Origin: Leptospiraceae bacterium
GTDB taxonomy: Bacteria > Spirochaetota > Leptospiria > Leptospirales > Leptospiraceae
NCBI GenBank assembly: GCA_024233865.1
Contig: JACKPA010000001.1
Location: 434,001-498,000, forward strand
DNA length: 64,000 bases
Direction of reading: 5' to 3'
Of the stretch, positions 35,535-44,191 are shown one piece after another (within the stretch, counting starts at the first letter, position 1; every line of letters begins with the position of its first letter). Made by a program: the position numbers and the translations under genes. The notes under the pieces are model-generated. The model was not told the DNA's origin. It searched no databases and saw nothing but the letters and a program-made list of their open reading frames with translations.

Positions 35535-36290
35535 ATGGTGAAATCTTTTGGAAGTCGAATAATATTTTGTATCATTGGTATATATTTTTTTGCATTGAGT
35601 ACCTATTCTTCAGAAGTCATCGAAACCAACCAAAGCGTGGAAAACGCAAACAAAAGCGTAAAAATATTTCTGAATACACTTACCAAAAAAAAGTATGTAT
35701 CAGAAAATAAAACCAAAGGCTTTACCTATAGGTATACTCCCAAATGGTACAATCCTTTTAATTTTGATATTTATGTAGGTAACTTTAGTAAAGCAACTAA
35801 CACCTCAATCATTCGATTGGAAACTCCTAAACACGGAGAAGAGCAACTCTATAAACAACTCATAGAAACGAAGGTTCTAAAGCAACCTATTCCCAAAGAT
35901 AAAAAGAAAACTCCCATACAAAGCAAGTCGCATATAATATCACAAACTCTCAACCTTATTACACCCGGAGCTAGTGTTCTTTACAATTCGTATAAATCTC
36001 CCCTTTACACAACAAGCGATACTTTAACAAATACGTCTTTTTATTTACTTGCTGACTTACTTATTATTGGAATAGCTTCTTGGTATTCTGACCAAAATCT
36101 TCCCAAAAAGGGTTTGGCAGACAAAATGCTAAACAAACAAGGACCAAATCGTAGTCTTTTTACAGGACCATACAGTGGGGTTTTAATTGGAGTTTTGATG
36201 ATTCCAAGAGCTTTTCGGATGATTGGTTCCTACCATGATACAGGCACACAAAATCGTATGGCAGAACTATCGTATACATACCACTTCTAA
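35535..36290 (+). CDS. Hypothetical exported or membrane protein
   Basis: The 251-residue product begins with a hydrophobic segment (IIFCIIGIYFFALSTYS) that may be a signal peptide. A middle hydrophobic stretch (FYLLADLLIIGIASWYS) and a late one (YSGVLIGVLMIPRAFRMI) could be membrane segments. I do not recognise the family. It lies 4 bases after the protease gene and 13 bases before mazG, so it probably belongs to the same operon. The late region resembles the membrane-anchored end of leptospiral conserved proteins. Confidence 0.6.
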   Translation: MVKSFGSRIIFCIIGIYFFALSTYSSEVIETNQSVENANKSVKIFLNTLTKKKYVSENKTKGFTYRYTPKWYNPFNFDIYVGNFSKATNTSIIRLETPKHGEEQLYKQLIETKVLKQPIPKDKKKTPIQSKSHIISQTLNLITPGASVLYNSYKSPLYTTSDTLTNTSFYLLADLLIIGIASWYSDQNLPKKGLADKMLNKQGPNRSLFTGPYSGVLIGVLMIPRAFRMIGSYHDTGTQNRMAELSYTYHF

Positions 36291-36303
36291 ACATGGATTT
36301 AAA

Positions 36304-37104
36304 ATGACAGAAATAGAAAGACTAATACATATTACATCTACTCTTCGTGGAGAAAACGGTTGTGCATGGGATAAAAAGCAAACCTATAAATCTATGGTCC
36401 CTTATTTGATAGAAGAAACCTATGAAGTAATTGATGCCATTGAAAAAGAAGACTTTCACTCCTTGAAAGAAGAACTGGGAGATTTGTTGTTTAATCTGAT
36501 TTTTCAGGCAAGGCTCGCGGAAGAAGAAAGTCGGTTTGTTTTGGAAGATGTTGCTAAAGAAGTATCTGATAAGTTAATTCGTCGCCATCCCCATGTTTTT
36601 CAAAGCAGGCAAGAACTAACTCCCGATACCGTTTTGGAAAATTGGAACAAGATCAAAGAGCAGGAAAAGGCAGAAAAAGGGCTTGCCAAAGAACAATCTT
36701 TGCTGAATAAAGTACCTAAGTCCTTACCTTCTCTGCTTAAGGCGGAGCAACTGCAAAAAGAAGCCGCCACTGTGGGATTTGACTGGGAATCCATAGAAGG
36801 AGCAAGAGAAAAGTTTACAGAAGAAATACAGGAATTTGAGCACGAATTACAAAGCTATCAAAAAGATAGGTTAAACAAAGAAGAGTTAGAAGACGAACTG
36901 GGCGACGTTTTGTTCTCTTTGGTGAATCTGGCTAGATTTTTAAAAATATCCCCGGAAGTAGCTTTGCTGCGTACATGTAACAAGTTTATGAAACGCTTTC
37001 AGTATATAGAAAAACACGCAAAATCGGAAGGCAAAAACTTGAAAGATATGACTTTAGCAGACATGGATTTACTCTGGAATGAAGCGAAAAATAAGGAAAA
37101 TTAG
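36304..37104 (+). CDS. mazG: Nucleoside triphosphate pyrophosphohydrolase MazG
   Basis: ATG 36304 matches the MazG start (MTEIERLIHITSTLRGENGCAWDKKQT) and gives 266 residues. The metal-binding EExxE...ELGDLLFNLIF motifs occur twice: EETYEVIDAIEKED and EELGDLLFNLIFQARL, then ELEDELGDVLFSLVNLAR in the C-terminal half. MazG hydrolyses NTPs and clears aberrant nucleotides; it also lowers ppGpp. An upstream in-frame ATG at 36223 overlaps the previous gene and is not used. Confidence 0.93.
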   Translation: MTEIERLIHITSTLRGENGCAWDKKQTYKSMVPYLIEETYEVIDAIEKEDFHSLKEELGDLLFNLIFQARLAEEESRFVLEDVAKEVSDKLIRRHPHVFQSRQELTPDTVLENWNKIKEQEKAEKGLAKEQSLLNKVPKSLPSLLKAEQLQKEAATVGFDWESIEGAREKFTEEIQEFEHELQSYQKDRLNKEELEDELGDVLFSLVNLARFLKISPEVALLRTCNKFMKRFQYIEKHAKSEGKNLKDMTLADMDLLWNEAKNKEN

Positions 37105-37165
37105 AAAATTAAAGAAAGGCAATGTACATTACAAATAATTTTATTAGATAATTAGAAGGAAAAAA

Positions 37166-37582
37166 ATGATAGAATGGACAAAAAATTTGAGTGTTGGCAA
37201 TCAAAAAATGGACGAGCAGCACATTGGGCTGCTTAAGTTAATTCAATATTTAGAAAAGTCCTCTGATTTTGGGGTATCTGATGAGGAATTAGATACGGTA
37301 ATTTCAGAATTAGTGAATTATACCGAACAGCACTTGAGAGAGGAAGAGGAATATTTAAAAAGCATTGGTTATCCTGATTTTGACAAACATGTTGCACTTC
37401 ATAAATTTTTTATAAAGCGAGTTAATTCCTTCTTTGCACAATTTTTAGCTAATGAGAGAAACGTTGACAAGGAAGTCCTAAAATTTCTTGGTGATTGGTT
37501 TTTGAATCATATCAAGGTAGAAGATAAACAATATGCTATATATTCAGAGAAATTAACTGGAAATTTAAGCTATCCCACATGA
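37166..37582 (+). CDS. Bacteriohemerythrin
   Basis: The 138-residue protein has the di-iron ligands of hemerythrin: His in MDEQHIGLL, the HLREEEEYL block, HVALHKFF and HIKVEDKQY. It begins IEWTKNLSVGNQKMDEQH, the standard family start. Single-domain bacteriohemerythrins bind O2 and may buffer or sense oxygen. It lies 61 bases after mazG in the same direction. The product is cytoplasmic. It converges on recF with about 58 bases between. Confidence 0.93.
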   Translation: MIEWTKNLSVGNQKMDEQHIGLLKLIQYLEKSSDFGVSDEELDTVISELVNYTEQHLREEEEYLKSIGYPDFDKHVALHKFFIKRVNSFFAQFLANERNVDKEVLKFLGDWFLNHIKVEDKQYAIYSEKLTGNLSYPT

Positions 37583-37640
37583 TGTAAGTAATAACTTCTT
37601 CTAGATCGCCAACTTTCACTTTCATCAGCAAGCAATACTT

Positions 37641-38735
37641 TTAGCCATTTTCCACCTTGCCGTCTTTCACAAGATAAACCTGTTTATCAACCTTCAAGTT
37701 TCCGATATAATCGGATATTCCGTCCAAATCGGTCGTTGTAAAAAAAGCCTGTCCGCAGTCTCCTACCAATTCAATAAAATGTCTCCTCCGTTTGATGTCA
37801 AGCTCTCGAATCACATCATCAACTAAAAGAATAGGATCGTCTTGTAAATAAGATTGCATGTATTTAAATTCAGCTGTTCTAAGAGAAATGGCGACGCTTC
37901 TCTTCTGACCTTGTGAACCGAATTCTGTAATATCTCGGTTTTTATCTCCTATATAGATTACGTCTCTATGAATACCAACGGTAGTAAAACCCACCTTCCT
38001 ATCATAATCAAGCTTTTGGTTTAATTTTGTATGAAAATCATCCGGTCCAACTACATTTGGTTTATAAACCAAATCCAGGTCATCCTTCTTTCCACTCAAC
38101 TGAAATAGATATTCTTTAAAAATATTCTTTACCTGATTTAAAACCAATTCTCGTTTTTCTTTTATAAACATGCCTTTTTCCAATAGGAGATTGTTCCATG
38201 GAACAATCTCCTTCGGATTGCAGTTTTTGTCTTTTAATAAGGCGTTTCTGTGCTTCAAAACTTTATTGTATTCCAGCAGGCTTATAAAATATTTTTTATC
38301 AATCAAAGAAAGAAACCTATCCAGAAATCTACGCCTTTCTGCCGGACCACCTTCCACAATTTTTAAATCGGAAGGTGAGAAAATAACACATTTTAGTTCT
38401 CCAACAAGGTCAGTCCTTTTGGTAATTTGGTTACCATTGAGCTTTAGTTTTTTTTTTATCCCCTCTTCTTTTTGATACCCAATTTCCATAACCTTTTCTC
38501 CCATGGAAGAAGAAAACTCCGATTTCATGTAATAATAAGGTTGTCCCCACTGCAAAATATCATTGTCAGAACACTCTCGAAAGCTCTTTAAGGTCGAAAA
38601 CATACCAATAGCTTCAATAATATTGGTCTTTCCTTCTCCATTGTCTCCTACAAAAAAAACGAGCTTAGAATCAAAGTATAAATCGGTTTCCGAATGGTTT
38701 CGAAAATTTTTTAAAACGAGGTGATTTAAAATCAT
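37641..38735 (-). CDS. recF: DNA replication and repair protein RecF
   Basis: The 364-residue ABC-type ATPase shows Walker A GDNGEGKTNIIEAIG, the signature FGSQGQKRSVAISLR and Walker B PILLVDDVIRELD. RecF loads RecA at gapped DNA with RecO and RecR. It overlaps the dnaN stop by 4 bases (ATGA), so the two are coupled. Length is normal. Downstream there is no gyrB, which usually follows recF in this phylum. Confidence 0.95.
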   Translation of the reverse strand: MILNHLVLKNFRNHSETDLYFDSKLVFFVGDNGEGKTNIIEAIGMFSTLKSFRECSDNDILQWGQPYYYMKSEFSSSMGEKVMEIGYQKEEGIKKKLKLNGNQITKRTDLVGELKCVIFSPSDLKIVEGGPAERRRFLDRFLSLIDKKYFISLLEYNKVLKHRNALLKDKNCNPKEIVPWNNLLLEKGMFIKEKRELVLNQVKNIFKEYLFQLSGKKDDLDLVYKPNVVGPDDFHTKLNQKLDYDRKVGFTTVGIHRDVIYIGDKNRDITEFGSQGQKRSVAISLRTAEFKYMQSYLQDDPILLVDDVIRELDIKRRRHFIELVGDCGQAFFTTTDLDGISDYIGNLKVDKQVYLVKDGKVENG

Positions 38736-39850
38736 TGAATCTTCATTGGCATAATAACTGATACAAATTGCTCATCATTGGGGTCCTTAAATACAGCCGG
38801 CGCATTTTGATTGGAAAATTCTATGATAACTTCTGGATTATCTATGGATTTTAAAACATCCACCAAATAATCTCCTTTAAAAGCAATAACGATATCCTCA
38901 TCTTGGTAATCAATATTGATATTAATATTAACCTCTGTTGACCCAGGTGTGGATGCATTTAAATTCAATTGATTATTAGAAAACTTTAGTCGAATTTGTC
39001 TGGAAGGTTCCTCTGCAACGCTAATTGCCTGCCTTAGAGCCACTTGAAACTCTTCTCTGGGAACTCTTACACTGTAATTAGAGCTTTTGGGTATAACAGA
39101 CTCATAATCAGGATATGTTCCGTCTATGAGTTTGCACTGCAACTCTATACTTTCATTGGAAAGATAGATTTGCTTATCAACAAGTCCTATTCGACCGTTT
39201 TCACTTGTTTCGATCATTTTGGAAATTTCTTTAATTGCTTTGTGGGGAATAATAACACCCTCTGAAAAAGGTAAGGTAGTTGGAAAAACCCTATCGACCT
39301 TGGATAACCTACGACCGTCAGTCCCTACACAGGAAACTTTATCGCCATCATTTGAGATAAAAAGCCCGTTAAAAACAAATCGAGTATCTTCTACGGCAAC
39401 TGAATAAAAGGTCTTTTTAATCATCTCTGCAAGTATTTCACATGGAAACTCTACGGTTTCCTCCGTATCAACCTTTGCAATTGTTTTTATCTCATCTCCT
39501 TCCATTCCATTGATATTCATTCTATAATCGACCTTCTTTTCCGCGTCCGTGATAATCGAAATGGTAGGATTGTTTTCATCATTTTCCACAAGCGTATTAG
39601 CAAAATTAAGGAGCTTAAAAGTACTGCTCAATTGCCTTGCCGGTAGAGAAATATTGCCTTTGGAAATAGCTTCCGCTTCCACTGATGTCTTGATGGATAT
39701 TTCCAAATCCGTTGCAGACAAGTAAACTTTTGAATCATCAACTTCTACCTTTATTTTTGATAATATAGAATTAATCTCCCTAACCGTAATAACACCTTCT
39801 ACGGAACTAATAGCTTTTTGAAAGTCAGTTGTTTTCACTACAAACTTCAT
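38732..39850 (-). CDS. dnaN: DNA polymerase III beta sliding clamp
   Basis: The 372-residue clamp starts MKFVVKTTDFQKAISSVEGVI and ends SVIMPMKIQ, the normal C-terminal pattern (MPMR/K). The three-domain repeat is visible, with SLPARQLSSTFKLL and LIDGTYPDYESVIPKSS as markers. It tethers DNA polymerase III. Normally dnaA sits just upstream, but here a divergent LolD-like gene is found after 361 bases. Its ribosome-binding site AGAGGG precedes the ATG by 6 bases. Confidence 0.96.
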   Translation of the reverse strand: MKFVVKTTDFQKAISSVEGVITVREINSILSKIKVEVDDSKVYLSATDLEISIKTSVEAEAISKGNISLPARQLSSTFKLLNFANTLVENDENNPTISIITDAEKKVDYRMNINGMEGDEIKTIAKVDTEETVEFPCEILAEMIKKTFYSVAVEDTRFVFNGLFISNDGDKVSCVGTDGRRLSKVDRVFPTTLPFSEGVIIPHKAIKEISKMIETSENGRIGLVDKQIYLSNESIELQCKLIDGTYPDYESVIPKSSNYSVRVPREEFQVALRQAISVAEEPSRQIRLKFSNNQLNLNASTPGSTEVNININIDYQDEDIVIAFKGDYLVDVLKSIDNPEVIIEFSNQNAPAVFKDPNDEQFVSVIMPMKIQ

Positions 39851-40211
39851 ATATTTCCCTCTTTATTTGTTTCTTTTATATTTATAGTAGTACTAGTAGT
39901 AAATGTAAATATGTACATAACCCAACAATGTCTAAGAAATATAAGGAAATATGTCTCATAAAATTGAAAATAACTTTTTTGAATCCTGTAACTTTTTCCG
40001 TAAACAAGATTTTTTATGAGACAATAATTATGCATTATGTCTTATTAACCTATTATTGATAGTTTATTTACGGCTTATATACGGTTTGCTGACAGATGAA
40101 AATCCTTTATATTTAACCATGGTTATTTTTTTAATATTATTCCTATGCCAAGCTCGTGTTAATATAAATAGGTTTACAATTATAGGTAGTTTCTTTTATA
40201 TTCAAGATTGT
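39851..40211. promoter_or_regulatory. dnaN/lolD divergent region with a long inverted repeat
   Basis: No DnaA-box cluster (TTATCCACA) or dnaA gene is seen. A perfect 12-base inverted repeat, TGTCTCATAAAA (39952-39963) and TTTTATGAGACA (40012-40023), flanks 48 bases. TTAACCATGG occurs at 40113-40122. The frame of the downstream gene extends up to 40056, but the ABC domain starts at 40212, so 39851-40211 is treated as non-coding. Confidence 0.5.
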
Positions 40212-40886
40212 ATGACGCTGGTTAATATTGAAAATCTAAATAAATCTTACTTTATCCAGGATAAAGGTGTTTCCATTTTATCAGACTTAAACTTTAAAGT
40301 TGAAGAATCTGAGATTGTTTCTGTGGAAGGAGCTTCCGGAGTGGGAAAATCTACTTTGCTGAACATAATTGGTGCCATGGATCATTTCGATACTGGAACC
40401 GTTCAGGTTTGTGGAGTTGATTTAGGGAAAATTAGCGAAGTGGAAAAAGAAAAATTTAGGGCGACAAAAATATCTTTTATATTCCAGCATCATTTGCTTT
40501 TACCTGATTTTAGTGCGATAGAAAACGTTAGCATTCCTCTTTTGATCAATAAGGTGAACCCGAACAAAGCCAAACAAAAGGCAAAAGATATGTTAGAAAG
40601 AGTTGGCTTAGGGGAAAGGTTGGACAATTTTCCCTCTCAATTATCCGGTGGTGAAAGTGCCAGGGTAGGAGTTGCTAGAGCTTTAGTAACGGGCAAGCAG
40701 CTTATTTTAGCAGATGAGCCAACAGGCAACTTGGACAAAACAACTTCCAAAAGTTTAATGAACATGGTCTTAGCACTACAAAAAGAGCTAAAGTTTTCAA
40801 TGATTATCGTCACCCATGATACGGAATTGGCATCTCTTTCTACAAGAAGGAACAAATTAATTTCCGGAGTGTTAAAACCAATTTGA
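40212..40886 (+). CDS. LolD-like ABC transporter ATPase
   Basis: ATG 40212 (MTLVNIENLNKSYF) is the natural start; upstream residues in frame do not match the family. The 224-residue ATPase has Walker A GASGVGKSTLLNIIG, Q-loop FIFQHHLLLPDFSAIENV, signature QLSGGESARVGVARAL and Walker B LILADEPTGNLD. The sequence pattern is that of LolD/MacB-type ATPases, which power lipoprotein release or export by mechanotransmission. No LolC/LolE permease gene is adjacent, so it must pair with a permease encoded elsewhere. Confidence 0.87.
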   Translation: MTLVNIENLNKSYFIQDKGVSILSDLNFKVEESEIVSVEGASGVGKSTLLNIIGAMDHFDTGTVQVCGVDLGKISEVEKEKFRATKISFIFQHHLLLPDFSAIENVSIPLLINKVNPNKAKQKAKDMLERVGLGERLDNFPSQLSGGESARVGVARALVTGKQLILADEPTGNLDKTTSKSLMNMVLALQKELKFSMIIVTHDTELASLSTRRNKLISGVLKPI

Positions 40887-40975
40887 CCCTGTGGTTGCCT
40901 ACGAAAGTAGCTTATCTGAAAAACCAAAAAGGCTTTCAGCCTGTAAAATAACAGCCATGATGGTTGTTTTGCCCT
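40887..40975. repeat. Possible palindromic intergenic element
   Basis: The segment starts directly after the LolD-like stop with CCCTGTGGTTGCC. It ends GGTTGTTTTGCCC and contains the near-palindrome AACAGCCATGATGGTTGTT. GTGGTTGCC is shared with the MITE-like family, but the inverted ends of that family are absent. Membership is uncertain. Confidence 0.35.
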
Positions 40976-41140
40976 AGGTCAAAATCTCCAAACCACTCCG
41001 CGTTGTATATATAATGTTTTAAAGTTTTGAAAATTTTGCAACAATTCAGTTTGTTATTCATGGCAAAACGTAAGGATTTGATTTCTGATTTAAAAAATTT
41101 ACTTGCCATTGTACAAATGGAATAAATTATTCTACCGTAA

Positions 41141-42043
41141 ATGGAAGAATTTGAAGGAAAAGTCCGAACCAACGGAATCAATATTTACGCTCGTTTTTTG
41201 CCAAAGGGAGATAAAACGCCTGTAGTTTTGGTTATGGGCTTGGCTTTTCAGATGACAACATGGCCCGAAAATCTCATTGAGTTGCTCCAGCAAAACGGGT
41301 ATCCTGTTTTGTTATTTGACAATAGAGATATTGGTCTATCGGAAATCATCCAAGAAAAGCACAATGATTTATTGCTTCTAAGCCTTTTGCAATATAGGTT
41401 TGGATTTCCGCTTCCTCATTCTTATTCTTTGCATGACATGGCAATAGATACCCTTGGTTTACTTGATCATTTCAATCTGGAAAAGGTCCATCTGCTTGGA
41501 ATTTCTATGGGCGGAATGATTTCTCAAATTATGGCTGCATCTTATGGACAACGAGTGAAAACCCTGACACTTTTATCTACTTCCGATAATTCAACCGATA
41601 ATCCGATTCCGTCTATCGAAATGCTTTGGCGGTTTATGGGTAGTGGAGTTGTGGGTAATGATCTTGCTTCTGCTCAAAAAAGAGGTCTTTTATTGGCACG
41701 AACGATTCAAAGCCCTGGTTTTCCTAAAAAAACCGATGAGCAAATTCTTGCAAAAATTGAAAAAAACTATTATCGTAGCTATCAGCCTGCCGGAGTCAAC
41801 AGACAAATCCATGCCGTTCTCTCTACCGGCTCGTTAAGAAAGTTTCATCCGAAAATCCAAGCTCCTACAATGATCGTTCATGGAAAATCGGATCCACTGA
41901 TTCGTCCACATGCAGGAAAGAGGCTTTCCCAATCTATTCCAAATTCCCAGCTACATCTGATCGAAGGGTTATCACATGACTTGCCAGAAGAATTTATGCC
42001 AATTTTGGTTCGATTATTTTTAGAGCATACACAGGAACAATAG
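41141..42043 (+). CDS. Alpha/beta-hydrolase
   Basis: The 300-residue alpha/beta-fold hydrolase shows the oxyanion region PVVLVMGLAFQMTTWP, the nucleophile elbow LLGISMGGMISQIMA (Ser), and the late TMIVHGKSDPLIRPHAG (acid) and EGLSHDLP (His). The set is complete, so it should be active. The substrate is unknown: esterase, lactonase and epoxide-hydrolase-like roles are all possible. No signal peptide is seen. It is monocistronic and converges with etfA. Confidence 0.88.
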   Translation: MEEFEGKVRTNGINIYARFLPKGDKTPVVLVMGLAFQMTTWPENLIELLQQNGYPVLLFDNRDIGLSEIIQEKHNDLLLLSLLQYRFGFPLPHSYSLHDMAIDTLGLLDHFNLEKVHLLGISMGGMISQIMAASYGQRVKTLTLLSTSDNSTDNPIPSIEMLWRFMGSGVVGNDLASAQKRGLLLARTIQSPGFPKKTDEQILAKIEKNYYRSYQPAGVNRQIHAVLSTGSLRKFHPKIQAPTMIVHGKSDPLIRPHAGKRLSQSIPNSQLHLIEGLSHDLPEEFMPILVRLFLEHTQEQ

Positions 42044-42052
42044 GAGAGTCTT

Positions 42053-42097
42053 ATGGCTAGTTCTTATATAGTGACACCGAATGGGCGTATTCTTTAG
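42053..42097 (+). CDS. 14-residue ORF with a strong ribosome-binding site
   Basis: AGGAGAGTCTT precedes the ATG at 42053. The ORF reads MASSYIVTPNGRIL and then stops at 42095-42097. It follows the hydrolase stop by 9 bases. It may be the surviving start of a lost gene or a small peptide. Nothing downstream continues it in any frame. Confidence 0.3.
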   Translation: MASSYIVTPNGRIL

Positions 42098-42134
42098 GTT
42101 AAGTGTAATATTTTCCAATATTTCCTCAAAGTAA

Positions 42135-42154
42135 GGGCACGAAGCATCGTGCCC
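42135..42154. terminator. Perfect 8-bp hairpin between convergent genes
   Basis: GGGCACGA, a four-base loop (AGCA) and TCGTGCCC form a perfect stem between the hydrolase and etfA stops. It could terminate both directions, although no U-run follows directly. It may also be a copy of a short dispersed palindrome. Confidence 0.5.
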
Positions 42155-42183
42155 CAACAATACAACCCATCTAAAGAAAAAAT

Positions 42184-43143
42184 TTACCCAAGAACTTTTT
42201 TGAATTCGTCCGTAAGAGCCGGAACAACTTCAAACAAATCAGCCACAATACCATAAGTTGCTACTTTGAATATTGGGGCTTCTGCATCTTTGTTGACTGC
42301 TACAATATATTTGGAGGAACCCATTCCAGCCATGTGTTGGATTGAACCGGAAATTCCACAAGCAATATAACAATTCGGAGAAACAGTTTTACCTGTTTGA
42401 CCTACTTGGTGGCTATGAGAAATCCAGCCTGCATCTACAGCAGCTCTGGATGCACCTAAAGCGGCACCAATCAAATCACAAAGGTCTTGTAAAATTTTAA
42501 AGTTTTCAGGACCTTTCATTCCCCTACCGCCGGAAACAATAATAGAAGCTTCCGTTAATTGAACCTTGCTTCCACCAGATAATTCTTTTCCGGTGATTTT
42601 TGCTTTTGTATCACCAAAAGAAGCAGAAGTGCTTTCTACAGCTCCGGCACCGGCTTTTTCAACTACTTCAATGGCATTCGGTCTGATTGTAAATGCTTGG
42701 ATATCAGAACTTACCTTAATATTTGCATAAGCTTTGCCGGAATAAATTGGCTTTTTAGCTACTACCTTACCACCGTCTACACTAATACCAACTGCATCAG
42801 AAACGATACCTGCATTGAGTTTTATTGCCACCCTAGGGGAATAATCTTTGCCATCACCGGTATGAGGCATAAAAACTACATTTACAGATTTTTCTTTTGC
42901 AACCGCACTGATTATATTTGCATAGCCTTCTGCGGAAAATTCAGAAGCTTTGGCAGTCACAACTTTATCTGCACCTACAGCAGCCACATCTTTAGCAAGT
43001 CCGTCTGCTCCATCACCAATTAACAAAACAATTAATTCACCGCCAATTGCGTCAGCAACCTTTCTTCCAGCCGAAGTTACTTCTTTTGAAATCTTTTTTA
43101 ATACACCGTCTTTAATTTCACCTACAGCTAATACATTCGCCAT
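42184..43143 (-). CDS. etfA: Electron transfer flavoprotein alpha subunit
   Basis: The 319-residue protein carries the FAD-domain signature: VSGGRGMKGPENF, then GASRAAVDAGWISHSHQVGQTGKTVSPNCYIACGISGSIQH. EtfA with EtfB carries electrons from acyl-CoA and other dehydrogenases to the quinone pool. A Shine-Dalgarno sequence (AAGGAG) precedes the ATG. The gene follows etfB by 20 bases. Confidence 0.96.
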   Translation of the reverse strand: MANVLAVGEIKDGVLKKISKEVTSAGRKVADAIGGELIVLLIGDGADGLAKDVAAVGADKVVTAKASEFSAEGYANIISAVAKEKSVNVVFMPHTGDGKDYSPRVAIKLNAGIVSDAVGISVDGGKVVAKKPIYSGKAYANIKVSSDIQAFTIRPNAIEVVEKAGAGAVESTSASFGDTKAKITGKELSGGSKVQLTEASIIVSGGRGMKGPENFKILQDLCDLIGAALGASRAAVDAGWISHSHQVGQTGKTVSPNCYIACGISGSIQHMAGMGSSKYIVAVNKDAEAPIFKVATYGIVADLFEVVPALTDEFKKVLG

Positions 43144-43163
43144 TTCTACACACTCCTTTGGAT

Positions 43164-43925
43164 TTAAATAACCTTAGCTTCTTCTCTTAAAGCTTTTACA
43201 AGCTGCTCCGCAAAGCCTTTAGCATCACCAGCTTCTAGTTTTCTACCAGCCACCCTTGGTGGAGGAGGCTCTAAACTCGTAATTTCTATCTTGCTTCCTG
43301 AAGATGACAAATCTGCCGGAGATTTTTCCGTAATTGGTTTCTTTTTAGCAGACATAATACCTTTCAAAGAAGGATAACGAGGTTCATTTAGACCTTTTTG
43401 AGCAGTAATTACTACCGGAAGACTTGTTTCCAAAGTAGCAGTTCCACCCTCAATTTCTCGCGTTACTTTTAAATTATTTCCATCAAATTCCAATTTCAAA
43501 GCCAATATCGCGTGCGGAAGACCCAATCTTTCTGCCACCTGAACGCAAACTTGAGAGCTATCGGTATCTATGGATTGTCTACCACCGATTACTATATCTG
43601 CTTTCTCATCCTTTACAAAATTGGCAATTAATTCTGAAGTAAAAACCGAATCAAAAGTGTTGTAACCGTCTACTTTTATGTGAACGGCTTTGTCAACACC
43701 CATTGCATAGGCTGTTCTAAGAGCATCTTTCGCTCTTTCTGGTCCAACCGACAATGCAACAACTTCTCCGCCTTGTTTTTCCCTAATTCTAATTCCTTCT
43801 TCAATAGCAAATTCATCATAAGGAGAAATAATCCATTTAATTCCAGCCTCATTTATACTCTTATCAGCCAGTTTAATACTTGCTTCAGTATCAGGGACTT
43901 GCTTTACTAGAACGATAACCTTCAT
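43164..43925 (-). CDS. etfB: Electron transfer flavoprotein beta subunit
   Basis: The 253-residue protein begins MKVIVLVKQVPDTEASIKL and includes WIISPYDEFAIEEGIRI and the AMP-binding region VIGGRQSIDTDSSQV. It forms the EtfAB heterodimer. AAGGAG precedes the ATG by 8 bases. It is the first gene of the etfBA operon, and the 266-base divergent region before the PD40-OmpA gene must hold its promoter. Confidence 0.96.
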   Translation of the reverse strand: MKVIVLVKQVPDTEASIKLADKSINEAGIKWIISPYDEFAIEEGIRIREKQGGEVVALSVGPERAKDALRTAYAMGVDKAVHIKVDGYNTFDSVFTSELIANFVKDEKADIVIGGRQSIDTDSSQVCVQVAERLGLPHAILALKLEFDGNNLKVTREIEGGTATLETSLPVVITAQKGLNEPRYPSLKGIMSAKKKPITEKSPADLSSSGSKIEITSLEPPPPRVAGRKLEAGDAKGFAEQLVKALREEAKVI

Positions 43926-44191
43926 TCCACATACTCCTTAAAATATTCTATAGTTATCTTTATTATTAACCTATTAAGAAATAGCGTTCTTATGAAAAGT
44001 GTTTTTTATAATACTATGATGCTGACAGCTTTTTTCTTATTTGAAATTTCCATGGGTAAAAATTGTATTTTAATTTACAAAAAAAATTCATATTCAAACC
44101 GATAAAGTAATAGATATTTACATGAATAGAGTAAAAACTAGCAAAATTGCACTTTATAATAGTTAGTTTTTATAAATTTTAAATCGATAAA

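Noticed and set aside
36223..36303. Longer MazG start
   Set aside because: It overlaps the preceding gene, and MTEIERLIHI at 36304 matches the family N-terminus.
40056..40211. Upstream extension of the LolD-like frame
   Set aside because: The 52 extra residues do not resemble the ABC family and have no ribosome-binding site; ATG 40212 fits the family start.
39851..40211. Replication origin next to dnaN
   Set aside because: No DnaA-box cluster and no dnaA gene; only an inverted repeat is present.
41060..41125. 21-codon ORF MAKRKDLISDL before the hydrolase
   Set aside because: No Shine-Dalgarno sequence and too short to support.
43992..44104. 37-codon ORF starting MKSVFYNTMMLTAFF between etfB and the PD40-OmpA gene
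   Set aside because: No ribosome-binding site and no similarity recognised; codon use looks like AT-rich intergenic DNA.
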